Assembly: GCA_019787685.1 (NCBI GenBank) | Contig: JAHNUO010000013.1 | Span: 248,001-312,000 of the forward strand | Direction: 5' to 3' | DNA: 64,000 nt | Origin: Chiua virens | Lineage: Eukaryota; Basidiomycota; Agaricomycetes; Boletales; Boletaceae | Part shown: positions 49,318-62,000 of the stretch, piece after piece | Numbering within the stretch: the stretch's first letter is position 1 | Layout of the letters: each line of letters opens with the position of its first letter | The notes under the pieces: generated by a model | Databases searched by the model: none | The model's input: the letters and a program-made list of their open reading frames with translations, nothing else | Told to the model about the DNA's origin: nothing | Translations under genes and position numbers: made by a program

Positions 49318-51836
49318 ATGGAGTCGAACACCCACAGACTACACGCTCACCGCCAGAGACAGTGTCAAATAAGAGACAAAATCAGAAAACTCCAGGAACA
49401 GCTCGTCGACGTCCCAGCCGACCATTCTGACACTATTCCTCAATCTCCAAAGCGAAAGCACCGGGACGCGACCCTCCTCGCACCCGCAACGCCATCTCCG
49501 AGTGAGTCGCACTCTTGTCTCGGGTGTGCACATTAACCGGTCCGTGGACAGGGAAGAAAAGGAGGATCGGACAGGCTGCTTCTCATAAACTAACGGATGG
49601 TCGTTTGTCCACGGCGGAGCATCCGTGGCAGGAAAGCGCCCGCTCGGCTGTTAAACCTGCCTCTGTCACCCATCACGCCAAACCGGCACCATCTAACGTC
49701 CTTCATAACCTCGCTACTCTGCGTCATGAACCCACTCCCTCCGACCCAAGCCCGGTGGTACGTTCTTCCGACCTCGCCGAGATACGCAGGCCAAAGTTAC
49801 CCGAACTTTGCGCATTGCAAGAACGTGGCACTGACGCACCCATCGCGTCCACGTCATGCTCAATACCACAAAGAGATGAAAGCCTTGCGATAATCGAGGA
49901 CATCCAGATAGGCCCTGCGGATCACAAGCCACCTCCTGACGACCTCTCGTTCGCGCGTCTGGAGCCGAACTCTGGCATCCATCTCTTGTACGTTCCTCTT
50001 CATGCTCCTAAAACTCTTCTTCGTTTCTCACAGAATCACCGCACCAATGCTAATTGAAATGAATAATTGATTATATTGACATAACGTTAGGTCTCGATCT
50101 CTCACACACGAGGACCTCCAAGAGTATCTCCGCGGACGATACTATCTTTCTCCATCGCGTCTTTACTCTTGCATACGACTTCTCCCGAATAAGTCTGGAT
50201 ACGACGTCCCCGTGGAGGGTGATTGGGTAACCATAGCCGTTGTCGCGGAGAGAGGCCCCGTCAGACACACTCGGGCACCAGTGGATATCGCTCCCGGAGA
50301 TGATGGACGTGCTTCGGGTGATGAAACCGGATCAAAACCCACAGCCACGCGTAAGACGTCCGACAAGAAAGGTCCAAAGGGTCCACCGAAACCGCACGGA
50401 AAAAAGTACGTGAGCATGAAACTCATTGATTTCGGCGCTCGCTCTCGGCCCTCTGCATTGGCAGGGAAGTCTGTGATTAGAGGAGACGCATTCTTGTCCT
50501 TGCTGCTCTTTGAGTCCGATGGGTTCGACAAGCTCACCGGAGAGGACGGGAACGTGAAAAAGATTTACCAGGGCGGAAGTAAAGGTGCATTCGAAGCCAT
50601 GTCCAAGCTGAAGGAGGGGGATGTCGTCGCTCTCTTGAACCCAAAGGTGTTGAAACCTTTCCAGGTTCGTGTCAAGCCCTCGTGATATGCTTCCTATTTA
50701 CCCCTCCTAGCGCAATGACAAGACACCCCATCCTGTGGACAACATCCTTGCTGTCACTCCAGAATCCGCAACCTCCATTGCAATTGTTGGACGTGCTCGC
50801 GACCTCGGCATGTGTAAGGTGACTGAAGAAGGACGGTAAAATTTGCGGCAGTTGGACCGACAAGAGGGTGAGCGACGTCTGCGACTGGCATTTAACCAAT
50901 GCGGTGCAAAGACAGCGTGCTGGGAGAGCAGAATTCACCGCAGGGTGCGTTTGGATTCCCCCTCCTTGGTTTATTCGAGTGGCCAAGCTAAATATACCTG
51001 TCTATTTTTACAGGACATCAGGGAATGACGACGACGTCTGCGCGCAAGCGTAAACCTGAACACGACCCCTCGCGTCAGTGGGGTCTTCAGCCTGAACCGG
51101 CCGCACCTAGCTCGGTGTACATCGTCTCAGGACACGTCGTTGGTAGCGCCGGTGGGGACATGTTCATGTCTGAGAAAATGGGCAGGGAGGCGCAGGAAAG
51201 GGCAAAACGAAGGCTCGGACAAGACGCTGACAAGGAGTTGAAATTGCTCCTCGATAGGGACAAGGAAGGGATGAAGGCTGTCACGAAAGCGAGGGAAGTT
51301 GCTGCCAACATGCTGAAGGCCACCGAGCGTGAGAAGAGAAAGGCAGGGAAGACGGACAAGGGGAAGGGGAAGGGGAAAGCGGTGGAAGAGGTCGAGGAAC
51401 CGGAATCGGAATCGGGGAATACACAAGTACCAGCGAAACCAGCATACTCTGCGAACGTCATCAAGCATCTTGGGTTCGACCCCGCCGCGAAAGTGGGCCG
51501 GAAGCGCGCAGAAGACCTTTCCATCCAGAAAAAGGTACGCTTGTTATCATATTGTTGTAAATATTTTCGTTCGCAGACGTTGATTCCTTTTTTTTGCTCC
51601 CTCTGTCTTTCGTGGCATAGCTGGAAGCGCTGGCGGCGATCCAAGAGTCGAGAAGGGACATCAACCTTGCTCGAAGACCAGGTACAAAGATACGGTCTGG
51701 CGTGTCCATACCCGCGTTCATGCTTGAGGAAGATTCGGATACTGAGTTTGGTGCAGAAGGGAGCGACTCTGATCTGGAGGTCGTATCTGGGGAACGAGAG
51801 ATGGTTGATCTAGATGATAGTAGTGACATTGAATGA
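49318..51836 (+). CDS. MCM10: DNA replication factor Mcm10
   Basis: Mcm10 loads onto replication origins, activates the CMG helicase and stabilises DNA polymerase alpha. ATG 49318 opens a coiled coil (RQRQCQIRDKIRKLQEQLVD); then a nuclear-localisation-like RKKRRIGQAASHK after intron 1; the OB-fold (SLTHEDLQEYLRGRYYLSPS, KYVSMKLIDFGA, GDVVALLNPKVLKPFQ); the zinc finger (CKVTKKDGKICGSW, VCDWHL) and the adjoining EFTAGHQGM. The C-terminal part is basic and Lys-rich (RKAGKTDKGKGKGKAVEE) and ends SGEREMVDLDDSSDIE, TGA at 51834-51836. A +1 break lies at 50824-50825 (ACTGAAGAAG, Thr ACT/ACG doubled) just before the zinc finger, whose residues on both sides fit the family. Confidence 0.88.
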
Positions 51837-52392
51837 TATGCTCGATTGTAGGGGCGATATCCTTTGATTTACCCGCTTAGTGGATGGCTTACAGATCCCC
51901 GAATCGCTCGGGTGTTGAGATGAGTGACTCGGACTCTGATGTAACGCAAAAATCTGTTCCCTCCTGATCGGTGTGTCTGAGCCTTCGCCACAGTCGGGGC
52001 ATCTCTGAAGAATTATAACTGGTCCACAGTGGATATCCAGGAATGCGCTGGCAGGAGGGGGGGTCGGAACAGCCTTGCGCAATGGGAAACATAGTTCTAC
52101 AGGGCGTCCCGCGACACTTAGTGTCTCGATGTGACATGCTGCGTATAATTAAACCACATAGATCGGACAGTCCGAGGTTCAGCGCTCAGCACTCATGACA
52201 TTACATTCATCGTCGCATCTGATAACTACTTAGAGTTGTGTTCAGCCACCTGAAAGTTTGATGGCGCAATACGTATGCTCGACAAAAAAGTTCAAATAAC
52301 CAGGGACGATACTAGTACAAGCTTTCCGTCAAGCATGCTATTACCCGTACCACGCAAGGACATTCGAATCGCGAATAGTCTTCGATTCGCCC
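51837..52392. other. intergenic; 3' part duplicated
   Basis: 3' region of MCM10 and of KRE9-like gene B. From about 52258 the sequence matches that from about 55319 (CAATACGTATG, AAAAAAGTTCAAATAACCAG). No gene is seen. Confidence 0.5.
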
Positions 52393-52927
52393 TCATGGAA
52401 TGTAGAATTCGGGGCTGGATGTTTCGCCGGAGCCATATGTCACTTGGGAAGAAAGTCAGCGGATCACATATTTAGTGTAGCAAGCGAATCACGAGTGTAC
52501 TCACGCAAAAGCTGACGCCTTCGGCCAGCTGTCTTGGAAATCCCCGGGGATTTCGAAGTCAACTCCACCGTAGAAAAGGTAGAAAGTCCCAGTCAACGCA
52601 GGTTCTACGAGCTCGTTCGATAGCAACCCTTGGTAAACGGGGCGAGTGACGCACCGACTTTTGTACCGTCACCCTTGACCAACCAAAGGGTACCGTTCTC
52701 CCAAAAATAGGCTGGGACGTTATCGGTCCTCCTGTAAAAAAGGCAGTGTGAAGAGAATCAGACAAGAACGTTACAACATACCATTCGGCATGATAGGTCT
52801 TTCCCCTTTTCAAAGTACTTTCCGATGTCGGCCACTTAAACGGTACTATGGAGTCCGGGTCCGTAGCCTGGGCAAAAGGCACGATGGCCCCAAGTGCAAG
52901 TAAAGTAACGAAACACTTTGAAATCAT
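52393..52927 (-). CDS. KRE9/KNH1-like secreted protein B
   Basis: ATG 52927: MISKCFVTLLALGAIVPFAQ (signal peptide), then VPFKWPTSESTLKRGKTYHA; intron 1 in the Trp codon; RTDNVPAYFWENGTLWLVKG; a 26-nt GT...AG segment at 52629-52654 (starts GTGCGT, ends ACCAAG) whose removal gives GTKVG-LLSNELVEPALTG; then GGVDFEIPGDFQDSWPKASA; a third intron; and TYGSGETSSPEFYIP with TGA at 52393-52395. Relative to copy C one extra base lies near 52508-52509 (TCAGCTTTTGC against TCACTTTTTC), again parsable as a doubled G/C. Secreted, probably wall-associated; exact role unknown. Confidence 0.68.
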
Positions 52928-53000
52928 GAGGAAAATTGAAGGACTTGAAGAAATTGAACGTTCGATCGAAAGCACTGAAAATATGGAAATGAAGCGTACG

Positions 53001-53008
53001 TATTTATA
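53001..53008 (-). promoter_or_regulatory. TATA box of KRE9-like gene B
   Basis: TATAAATA on the minus strand, 74 nt upstream of the ATG at 52927, followed by ACGTACG as in copy C. Confidence 0.6.
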
Positions 53009-56000
53009 CTAACTCGTCATCAGTGTTAAAGGATGGTTTGTGTACCTGTATCTAGGCTACAAGTCTGAAACAGACTTGCCCAACAATTTGATTGAAACGG
53101 GGTCACAGGTGCATTTCGGGTATGTAATGCATGTGAGGCCATTTACTAATCTGCAGAGAGGTGAAAAGGTAAGAGACACAGTACCACTGGCAGTGGATGG
53201 CAATTTCAACAAGTGAGCAGCAACTCGGATGAACGCGCAACGCGAATTCTGAGATGACTTACGCAGATGGATCCAATCCGGTTCATGGTCTTGTATCATG
53301 GTAGCCTTCAGCCGACTCGGACTGCGGGACGTTGAGAGACCGATATGGAAAAGGACGTTGAAATTACCATCTTGGCAGGACGTATTAGACACGGACAGCA
53401 GTGATACGACAGATCTAACATGTGGCTCTTACCCATCGTTTGCTGAAGGCGGTACAGTCACGCGAACCTCTTGTAATCCATGCCAGGTATAACCCATAAC
53501 CTCTTACAACCCATACATTTTTGGATTTCCCGAGTTCGTTTGTAGTGATTTAGCGAGGGCAATGTTTCTGAACTTTAATTGAACTGTCCTACTAGTACAT
53601 GCGGTCTATTTCAACATTCGCGTCTCGCTCTGGCATTCATCGTACCTCGGTTGCTGTGATATCTCATCGGTGGCATACTCTCGTCATTCATTCTTATCTC
53701 GCCGCACATGCAAACTCTCATGCATGATCAAACTCCACACCGTTTCCAACTGACATTTTATTGTGCATGACAATTCTGTTTCAGACTTGAAGTTGGAAGC
53801 TCACTCTACGGCGAGGAGGTCAGTTAGTAAGTACTGGAGATTACTCATCTTTCCAGTGATACGGTCAGTCGCTTCCATCAACAGAGATGACCGCTACTGG
53901 CGGCGTTGACTCCCCGATAATTGACAGTGACGGGTTGCTGGTGTGAGCCCTTCCCTCAATCCCTGATCAGTAGTGAGTGATGTGATGACAAAAAAAGTCG
54001 CTAACACTAACTTGATCCGACCGGCGATCCATGCGATCCATGCGAGCAATTGGTAGCCGAACTCTGGCCGCATCACCGATATTACCAGTTAATTCGGGCA
54101 TAACAAGCTAACAGGTCAGTCGCAACCAGTGCCTGACACTGAGGTATAAACATTACCTCTCCTTTTGAATCTTTAGCAGCAGGACGTTCGAATCCTTCAT
54201 CATGATTTCAAAGTATCTCATCTCCTTATTTGCACTTGCAGCCTCCGTGCCCTTGGCCAAGTCTACTCCCGTAGACGCCACTGTGCTCGACGTATGGGCG
54301 CCGCATATATTGTTCCCCAATGATAAGACTAATTGGTGTATAGGAGACGAACACCACATCGTCTGGCATGCCCCGTATTCTTCTGTGTCCTAACTATTGA
54401 TACCATTTTATTTACAGGGATGCCAAGAACCCCCCTTCCGAAATCACCAACAATCTTGGCCAGGCAATTCTCGCCAAAAACAGGTGTCATTCTATTTGGT
54501 ATGTGATTCACGCTGTTCATTGAGCGTCACTTCTGACCAGGGTTAAAGAACATGTGCTGGCTAGCGGTTTCAAACTTGAAGACGGTAGAGTGTCAATCAA
54601 GGTCCCTGACGTCCCCACTGGACCATACCAGGTCGTTTGTGAGTCTTGGTTGTCTGCACGATGGGCGCCATCATTTGAACTGGATTTTTTCCTTCCTAAG
54701 TGATTGGTGACTCTGGCAATTACAGTCCCGAATTCAGCATCACGAAATGTTATTAGTGAAGGTTATTTACAACCATGGTACGTATCCAACGAACGCGAAT
54801 GATCTTGCGGGGGATCACTGCATAATGATGATAGAGTGCCTAGCCAAATCCGCAGTGCCACGCCATTTCGGCAAGAAGCTCTATAACAGCCTTCTTTCCA
54901 TTGAGAAGTATAAATTTTGGATGAAACGGGATTTTTTTTTTTTGCAAAGACTTTCGATTCACAAGCGTACCTTTTATGTTGCAACCATTTCCGAGTCTGG
55001 ATCAGTTCAAGTGAGACTAGTAACTATGTCGACAAATACAAATCTTTCGATTTCGTGTCAGCGCCGGGCCGGTGGAGGACGGAGTGTGGAACATGATCTA
55101 TGTACTACGTGGCACATCCCGCGCGGAGTCTCCAAGACCGTGACGTATACGGCATAGTACCAGCTGTATGTAGTACTTGGTAATCTTGATACGGGCGGAT
55201 ACCCGGGGGTTGAACGTTGAACATTGATATGATATCTGGGTCTAGTCTGGTGACCAGCCCGTCTATGAGGTCACGTGTGCCGCGATCCTTTTCGGTCTCA
55301 GTAGCGCGTGCCTTGAAGGTTTGATGGCCCAATACGTATGTTCAACAAAAAAGTTCAAATAACCAGAGACGGCACTAGTACAAGCTTTCCGTCAAGCATG
55401 CTAATACCCGTACCACGCAAGGACATTCGAATCGCGAATAGTCTTGATTCGCCCTTATGGAATGTAGAATTCGGGGCCGAAGGTTTTGTCGGTGCCATAT
55501 GTCACTTGGGAAGAAAGTCAGCGGATCACATATTTAGTGTAGCAGGCGAATCGCGAGTGTACTCACGAAAAAGTGACGCCTTTGGCCAGTTGTCTTCGAA
55601 ATTTTCGGGGATGTTGAAGTCGACTCCACCGTCGGAAATGTAGAAACCCGCAGCCAACGCAGGTTCTACGGGCCTGTTCAATAGTAACCCTTGGTAAACG
55701 GGACGAGTGACGCACCGACTTTTGTACCGTTACCCTCGACCAACCAAAGGACAGCGATCTCCCCAAATCGGGCTGGGAAGTTATCGGTCCTCCTGTACAA
55801 AAGGCAGTGAGGAGAATCAGACAAGAACGCTACAACATACCATTGGGCATGATAGGTCTTTCCCCTTTTCAAGGTACTTTCCGATGTTGGCCATATAAAC
55901 GGTACTGTGGGGTTCGGGTCCGTAGCCTGGGCAAAGGGTACGATGGCCCCAAGTGCAAGTAAAGCAACGAAATACTTTGAAATCATGAGGAAATTTGAAG

Positions 56001-59000
56001 GACTGAAGAGATTGAATGTTCGATCGAAAGCACTGAAAAATACGGAAAGGAAACGTACGTATTTATACCTCGTCATCAGTGTTAAAGGATGGATTATGTA
56101 CCTGTATCTAGGCTACAAGTCTGAAACAGACTTGCCCAACGATTTGATTTGAAATGGGGTCACGGTGCATTTCGGGTATGTAATGCATGTGAGGCCGTTT
56201 ACACCTGCAGAGAGATGAAAAGGTAAGAGATACACTACCACTGGCAGTGGACGGCAATTCCAACAAGTGAGCAGGCAATTCGGACGAACGCGCAACGCGA
56301 ATTCTGAGATGACTTACGCGGATGGATCTAATCCGGTTCACGGTCTTGTATCATGGTAGCCTTCAGCCGCCTCGGACTCGGGACGTTGAGAGACATGGAA
56401 AAGGACGAAATTGCCATCTTGGGAGGACGTATTAGACACGGACAGCAGTAATACGACAGATCTAACATGTGGCTCTTACCCATCGTCTGCTGGAGGCAGT
56501 ATATGTACTATCCCACATGGCATGGAGAGATGGGGCTAAATGAGGCGAGGATACAAATCAACTCAGACGGCACTGGCAACAACTTTAGCAACGCCACGCC
56601 ACGTCATGTCAGTGACAATGCATAATCATGATAGCGACGGGCGGCAGAAGATGTGGTCATATGTCGCCTGGCCTAGAGACTGGGTGTCAAATCGCATCAC
56701 CTTGCTCGCAAACTTTCAAACTTTCGAACTTTGGTCATGTCCAGTTGAAACTCGACTCTTTCTGGACGATTTGGGTGTCACATGTTCACATGTCACCTTT
56801 TTTGGGTTTGGATTTTGAGGCCTTGAGGTCCGGCCCGCACTGGCAGGCTGGCCTTCTTGAAGCTGTCCAGGCTTCCAAGTATTTCAAGTATATATACAAA
56901 CAAACTTAGCAAAAAAAATCACTCCGGTGCTCCTCGGGCTCCAGTATTCAAGTCGCGGTACTTGCGGACCCATTCCATAGCTTCTTTCATGGGACTGGGA
57001 CCGACGATGCAACGCAGTCTGTTCTTGGATTGATGTTTCTCAGGTGTACAACTTATAAATAATTTCAGAAGATCCTTGCAGCCTGAGCCTCGCTGGAGTC
57101 CGACTCGGAGTCACCTAATTTACATATTTACTTTGGAGCTTTGGTCCGGATAACTCACATCAGTGGTTCTTGGAATCCTGGATGGTACCATCACGTCCAA
57201 ATGATCAGTCACCATTGCGAAGAACATGGTAGATCGACCGAAACTCACCCCATCATCGTCCTCAAAATCGCATTCGGAAAGTAGTCTCCCGTCAAGAAGC
57301 TGGCCCATGTGCGTGGGTGCAAAGCGCATTCCCTTCCTGCGAAGAGCCATCAACGCTCTCACGGAATTCAAGGGCGTCCTCTGGAATGTATACACGCTCC
57401 GCAAGTGCTCTGGTCGATTATTCGGCGCAATGAACCCGTCGCTGTCGACCTGGATGTCGACCTTCAGGTCCCTTGCATACACGCAGAGGAAACGACACAA
57501 CCGAATATACGTGTCGTAGTCCTTCAGGTATAGCTGCCCAGCGAACACATTCAACTGGTCCACGGAAGCCAAGGGAGGTGAGAAACCCGTTGGAACAGCA
57601 GGAATGCTGTACAGTGCTAGGTGGTCGTACTGAGGCTTCATCTTCTTGAAGATGCGAGGCGTATACACATGGAGGCGAACGTTGCCACTGGACGTGATCT
57701 CTGGCATCAAGCGCTCAGCTTCGAAAGGGCTCAATATTACGAGTGCGTCGCGATTGACCCTTTCTCCAGAGATGATCCACTGCACAGGGCGCAAGAAGTT
57801 GCCTAGCGAAGTTCCAGATGAGCTGATGGTATTCCTCTTCTCCTTCTTGGATCCACTGGTACCAGTAGTCACTTCTGGAGGCTGTATGGTCTTCTCAAAG
57901 TCTATCGTGACCAATACATTTGCATTCCAAATATGCGCCTCGTCGGTAGCCTGCCTCGGTCGCAGCGAGGAATATCAAAAGCCGGGCGGAAGGCTTGCCT
58001 TCCTGACGGCAAAACGCCCGTCTTGACGAACGTAACGACATCTGGATGGAGTGAATGGACAGCCGGTGGTACCTTCGGAGGCCGTCCCACTTGTCGTTCG
58101 CGTTCCACTTCATGAACCACCTCGCGCTCCTGTTCTTCGTCCATACTCACGTCGCGAAGCGTTGAAACCCCAAGCTCTATACAACGTTCACGAATGTCCG
58201 AATCAACCAACCAGGTAGGATTCAGATCCTGGGGTCCATAGAGCTCCTCCAACCTCTTAGCTTCCGGTTGCAGCCATGTTTCCGACAGCTTCTTCGACGT
58301 CACTTCGTCTCTACAAAAGCGGGTCCAAACGGCATATCGAAAGGTATGATCGGTCCCTTGCTGCGCCCAATGCGGAACCCGCTGTTGAATTTCGTTGCAT
58401 GTCTCGTGTATCGTCCAGAGCAGAATGTCGATGGTGTCGATGGTGCTCCGGGCGTCTTTCCTTGCCACAGAGCGGATACACCAATCAACCTCTAGGGGTG
58501 CGAAAAACTTGATGGAATGGCCATGGCCGAGCTTGCGCATCCGCATGCAGCCTATTAATCAACAATCAATCGGGTTGGTAATGAAACCGGCATAAACATT
58601 TCCTACCTTGAGCCAAACGATCTTTTGTCACTTTGGGACCTAACGTCACCGCGGCACGGAACCCAGTGGGAAATTTGATGTTGGTGCCGCGCGTATGAGC
58701 ATCATCCAGGTAGATGACGCATTGATCCAACTGTTGAGCGAAGGGTGATGACAACAACGGCTGCGTCCTTCCATCTCTCGTGAGCACTGTCAATTCGTCG
58801 TCCTTGTTGAAATAAATGGCGGCAGAGACACGCGTGTCGTCACTGGCATCTAACCACGCTCTGGCAAGCGGAAGGTTTTCGAGTTCGAGCATTTGGGCAC
58901 CAACATCCAAAAGAACGCGGATCTCGGGTTTCTGTTTGTTTAAGATCTTGAGGAATTCGCTGGTGGTTGGTCGTTCAAGTTCTCCATTTTCGCGAATCAT

Positions 59001-62000
59001 ACATTGATAATGATTGTTCTCTGGTTGGAGGAGATACGATAGAACTTTCGCATTGGTTCCTCGTTGATGTTCGGGGTCCTGTTGGGTGATATGCAGAGGC
59101 AATAGATATTGTCCGTCGTTCGTTCCCGAGAACCCTAAGGCACGATTGAGCAAATACATAGGCAAGGAACTCGTTTAATTGACTTACCAGTGAGGAGATG
59201 CCCTTTCTTCTCGGCCAGATCCCAACCAGAACACGACAACTTTGAAGGGAACTCCTTTGCTTCCTTCGGGAACACGACGTTCGAAAGGTAGAAATCGACC
59301 GTTGCGCGGTTCTGCTTGAAAAGAGGCAATAGACACGTCTTCCATTGCTCTGATGACTTGAGGTTGACGCCACTGAGAGTACGCAAACACTCTGGTACAA
59401 CGCAGTCTTGAACCCAGAGGTCATAATCCAGGGATGGGTCATCCTGCTTAAGCAGAATTTCGAAAGAAAGCCTCAACTCCTCTTCAGTAAGACCATGGTA
59501 GTAGTAGGATAGGCAGCTGAGGGTGATTGCGACGTCGGGATGACCAAACTCAGCCCGTTGTGCGGGGACATCTTTCGCCCTATAGGGAACTGCAAGCATG
59601 GTACGCGGAGGAGCGAGACCGTAGTCTACCCGCCAGCGTCGCTCCTTGAAAGCGAACAAGAGGATACCGGTGGCCAAAAGGCCGCGTAGCAGTAGCAGCC
59701 CACTCCAGAGACATGACTGATGAGAGTAGTCCTTGATCAATTGGACAACTTCAGGGAGGACATCGTCGCATGATATGAAGCTTTTAATCGCACACCGCAT
59801 CTCCGAGCGTAGCTGTCCAAAACTGAAGTTTGGAAGGTGTCCGTCCATGACGTCTTCCACTATCAATGAGATCAGCTTTTCACCAGCGTTTCGTTGTAAG
59901 ACACGGAGATGGGGAAATGATCCGGATGGACCACGCTCGTACTCCACTCCAAGAGGAAAACACCTTTTGAGTGAAGATGCATGTTTTTTCACGAGGCCGA
60001 GAACTTGTTGGGTGGTTGTCCATCGTTCTGGGAAGCCCTCCATAGGTAGCTGATTACCCATGGTATAAACCAACTGGTAGCGGACGTGAAGGATTTCGTC
60101 GCTCTCGTCCAAGATATCCCGTGAAAGAGAGTGCAGCCACTTTTGTAACTCCAGTAACGGAAGGGCCACGCCGTGACGGTCCTCTCCCTGGGATAATTGC
60201 TTCTCTACGCTCACTAGCTTCAGAGACAAAACATGTTCTGGCTGGACAACCAGGATTCCACGCTTCTTCATACATTCTGACATAAGCCTACGAAAAGCAG
60301 CGACTTTGTCACGATCGACCTCGAGGGAGCGAGAGAATGGAAGATGATATACACGCCTATTGGTGAGTCCACCAAGTCGGTCCACGAGAATTTGAAACAT
60401 TTGTACCGTTAACGCTTTCGGGACAATAACGCGGACGAGTTGATTGCCATCAGCAAGGGCGGCAACGACGATAGGCACGATTACGGATGACTTTCCCTCG
60501 CCCATGTTGAGTTGCATGGCCGTGTTCTCGCCTGATCTTGGTAATATCATTTCATTGGCGACTTCAGCTTGGACACGACGAACGAAAAAGTTGCCCTGCA
60601 GCTGCCATATGCGAAATAGCATCAGCCGACTATGTTCCGTCTAACATAGCAAACTCGCCTGAATAAGTAACCAGTCTGGATGTGCCCGAGCGTCCCAACC
60701 ATCGCATCCTTCGTTTTGTAGCTCACTGCGAAGATCTTCATGGAGATCATCTAGAAGTAGTCGAAGCAATCTTCGAGCGCGCTGGAGCTCCAGGATGAGC
60801 AACGCTAACTGAACCAGACATTTCTCCCAATCATCCGGTAGTACGATTGGTGAGTTAGACGCAAGAGATCGAAGAAGAGAGTGTGTGGTGATGCGTGGCC
60901 ATTGACCAGCTTGTTCAAGAGCGTATTCGCTGCGGCTTCTTGGACCCAAAAGTTGCGTGAGATAGCGAAAAGCCTTGCTGTAGTTATCCCTACAATGAAT
61001 GTAGTGTGCCTCAAGCGTCTCGGCATCAGGTAATTGCGTTGAACTGTGAACCGCAAGGAATGCGTCGTTTCTAAAGCACGTGGCACTAGCGCGAAGGGCC
61101 GAGACGTATCTCTGTCGAAACTGACTGTCCGCATTCGCTTCAGCCATCGTGATGAGCCGATTCAGCGAGAGAGAACCGGAGTGGGAGGTATCACTAGTTT
61201 CAGCGGGATATTGAGGCAATGTATCATGCTCTCGTAGCCACGGCGCATCTCTGGAGAATAATTGGTCCATGGTGAGAATCCAGGGCATGTAGGAGGGGAT
61301 GCTTTGCGAAGTGTCGAATGAATATTGGGTAGGGATTGGAACAACCTGTGGCTGCACGGTGTCTAGAATTTTCTGGACACGGTCGAGATGTTCCTTGAGC
61401 TTGAGGTTATGGTAGCATGTGGCGAAGTAGTTCTGGACGTTGGAAGTGAAACCTGCAACATCATACAGGCTGCGATTGAGTGAACACTGTGGAGGCGTCT
61501 CGCATGGCCAGGCACGAAGCAGAAGATCGACAGTTGCCGTAGTGTCTGAGTCTAATCTGGCGTCGTAGGCTTGCCGTTGACGTCGTCTGAGTTCAAGGAG
61601 GTCTTCGTCCCTCTCAGCATCTTCGGAGCTTTCCGGGCTATTTTCGAAGCGAGTGGCACAAAGGAAAACATAGTTCCGCAGGCCGTTCTGTGAGGGATGG
61701 TATCCATCTGAGAGTGTATAAGAATCGTAGTACGGGGGCGATTCAAAACGAATCTGGGGCTGAGACGCAAAGGTAACGAGAACAGGTACGAGGTCGCTAT
61801 GCTCCGGGGAGGAATACGCCATGGCGGGCAGCGAGAAAAGTATATACCACCACTTTGCGTCCTCGTCTCTTCGCAGCAGATTGTATGTCTCGAGCCATAT
61901 CAATGGAAGATTGGGCTTTAACCACGATCTACCGTAGCGGAGAGACAAAGTGGTGTCACCAGACACGTTCTTCCACGATTCCGCCATGTTCAGTACGTTG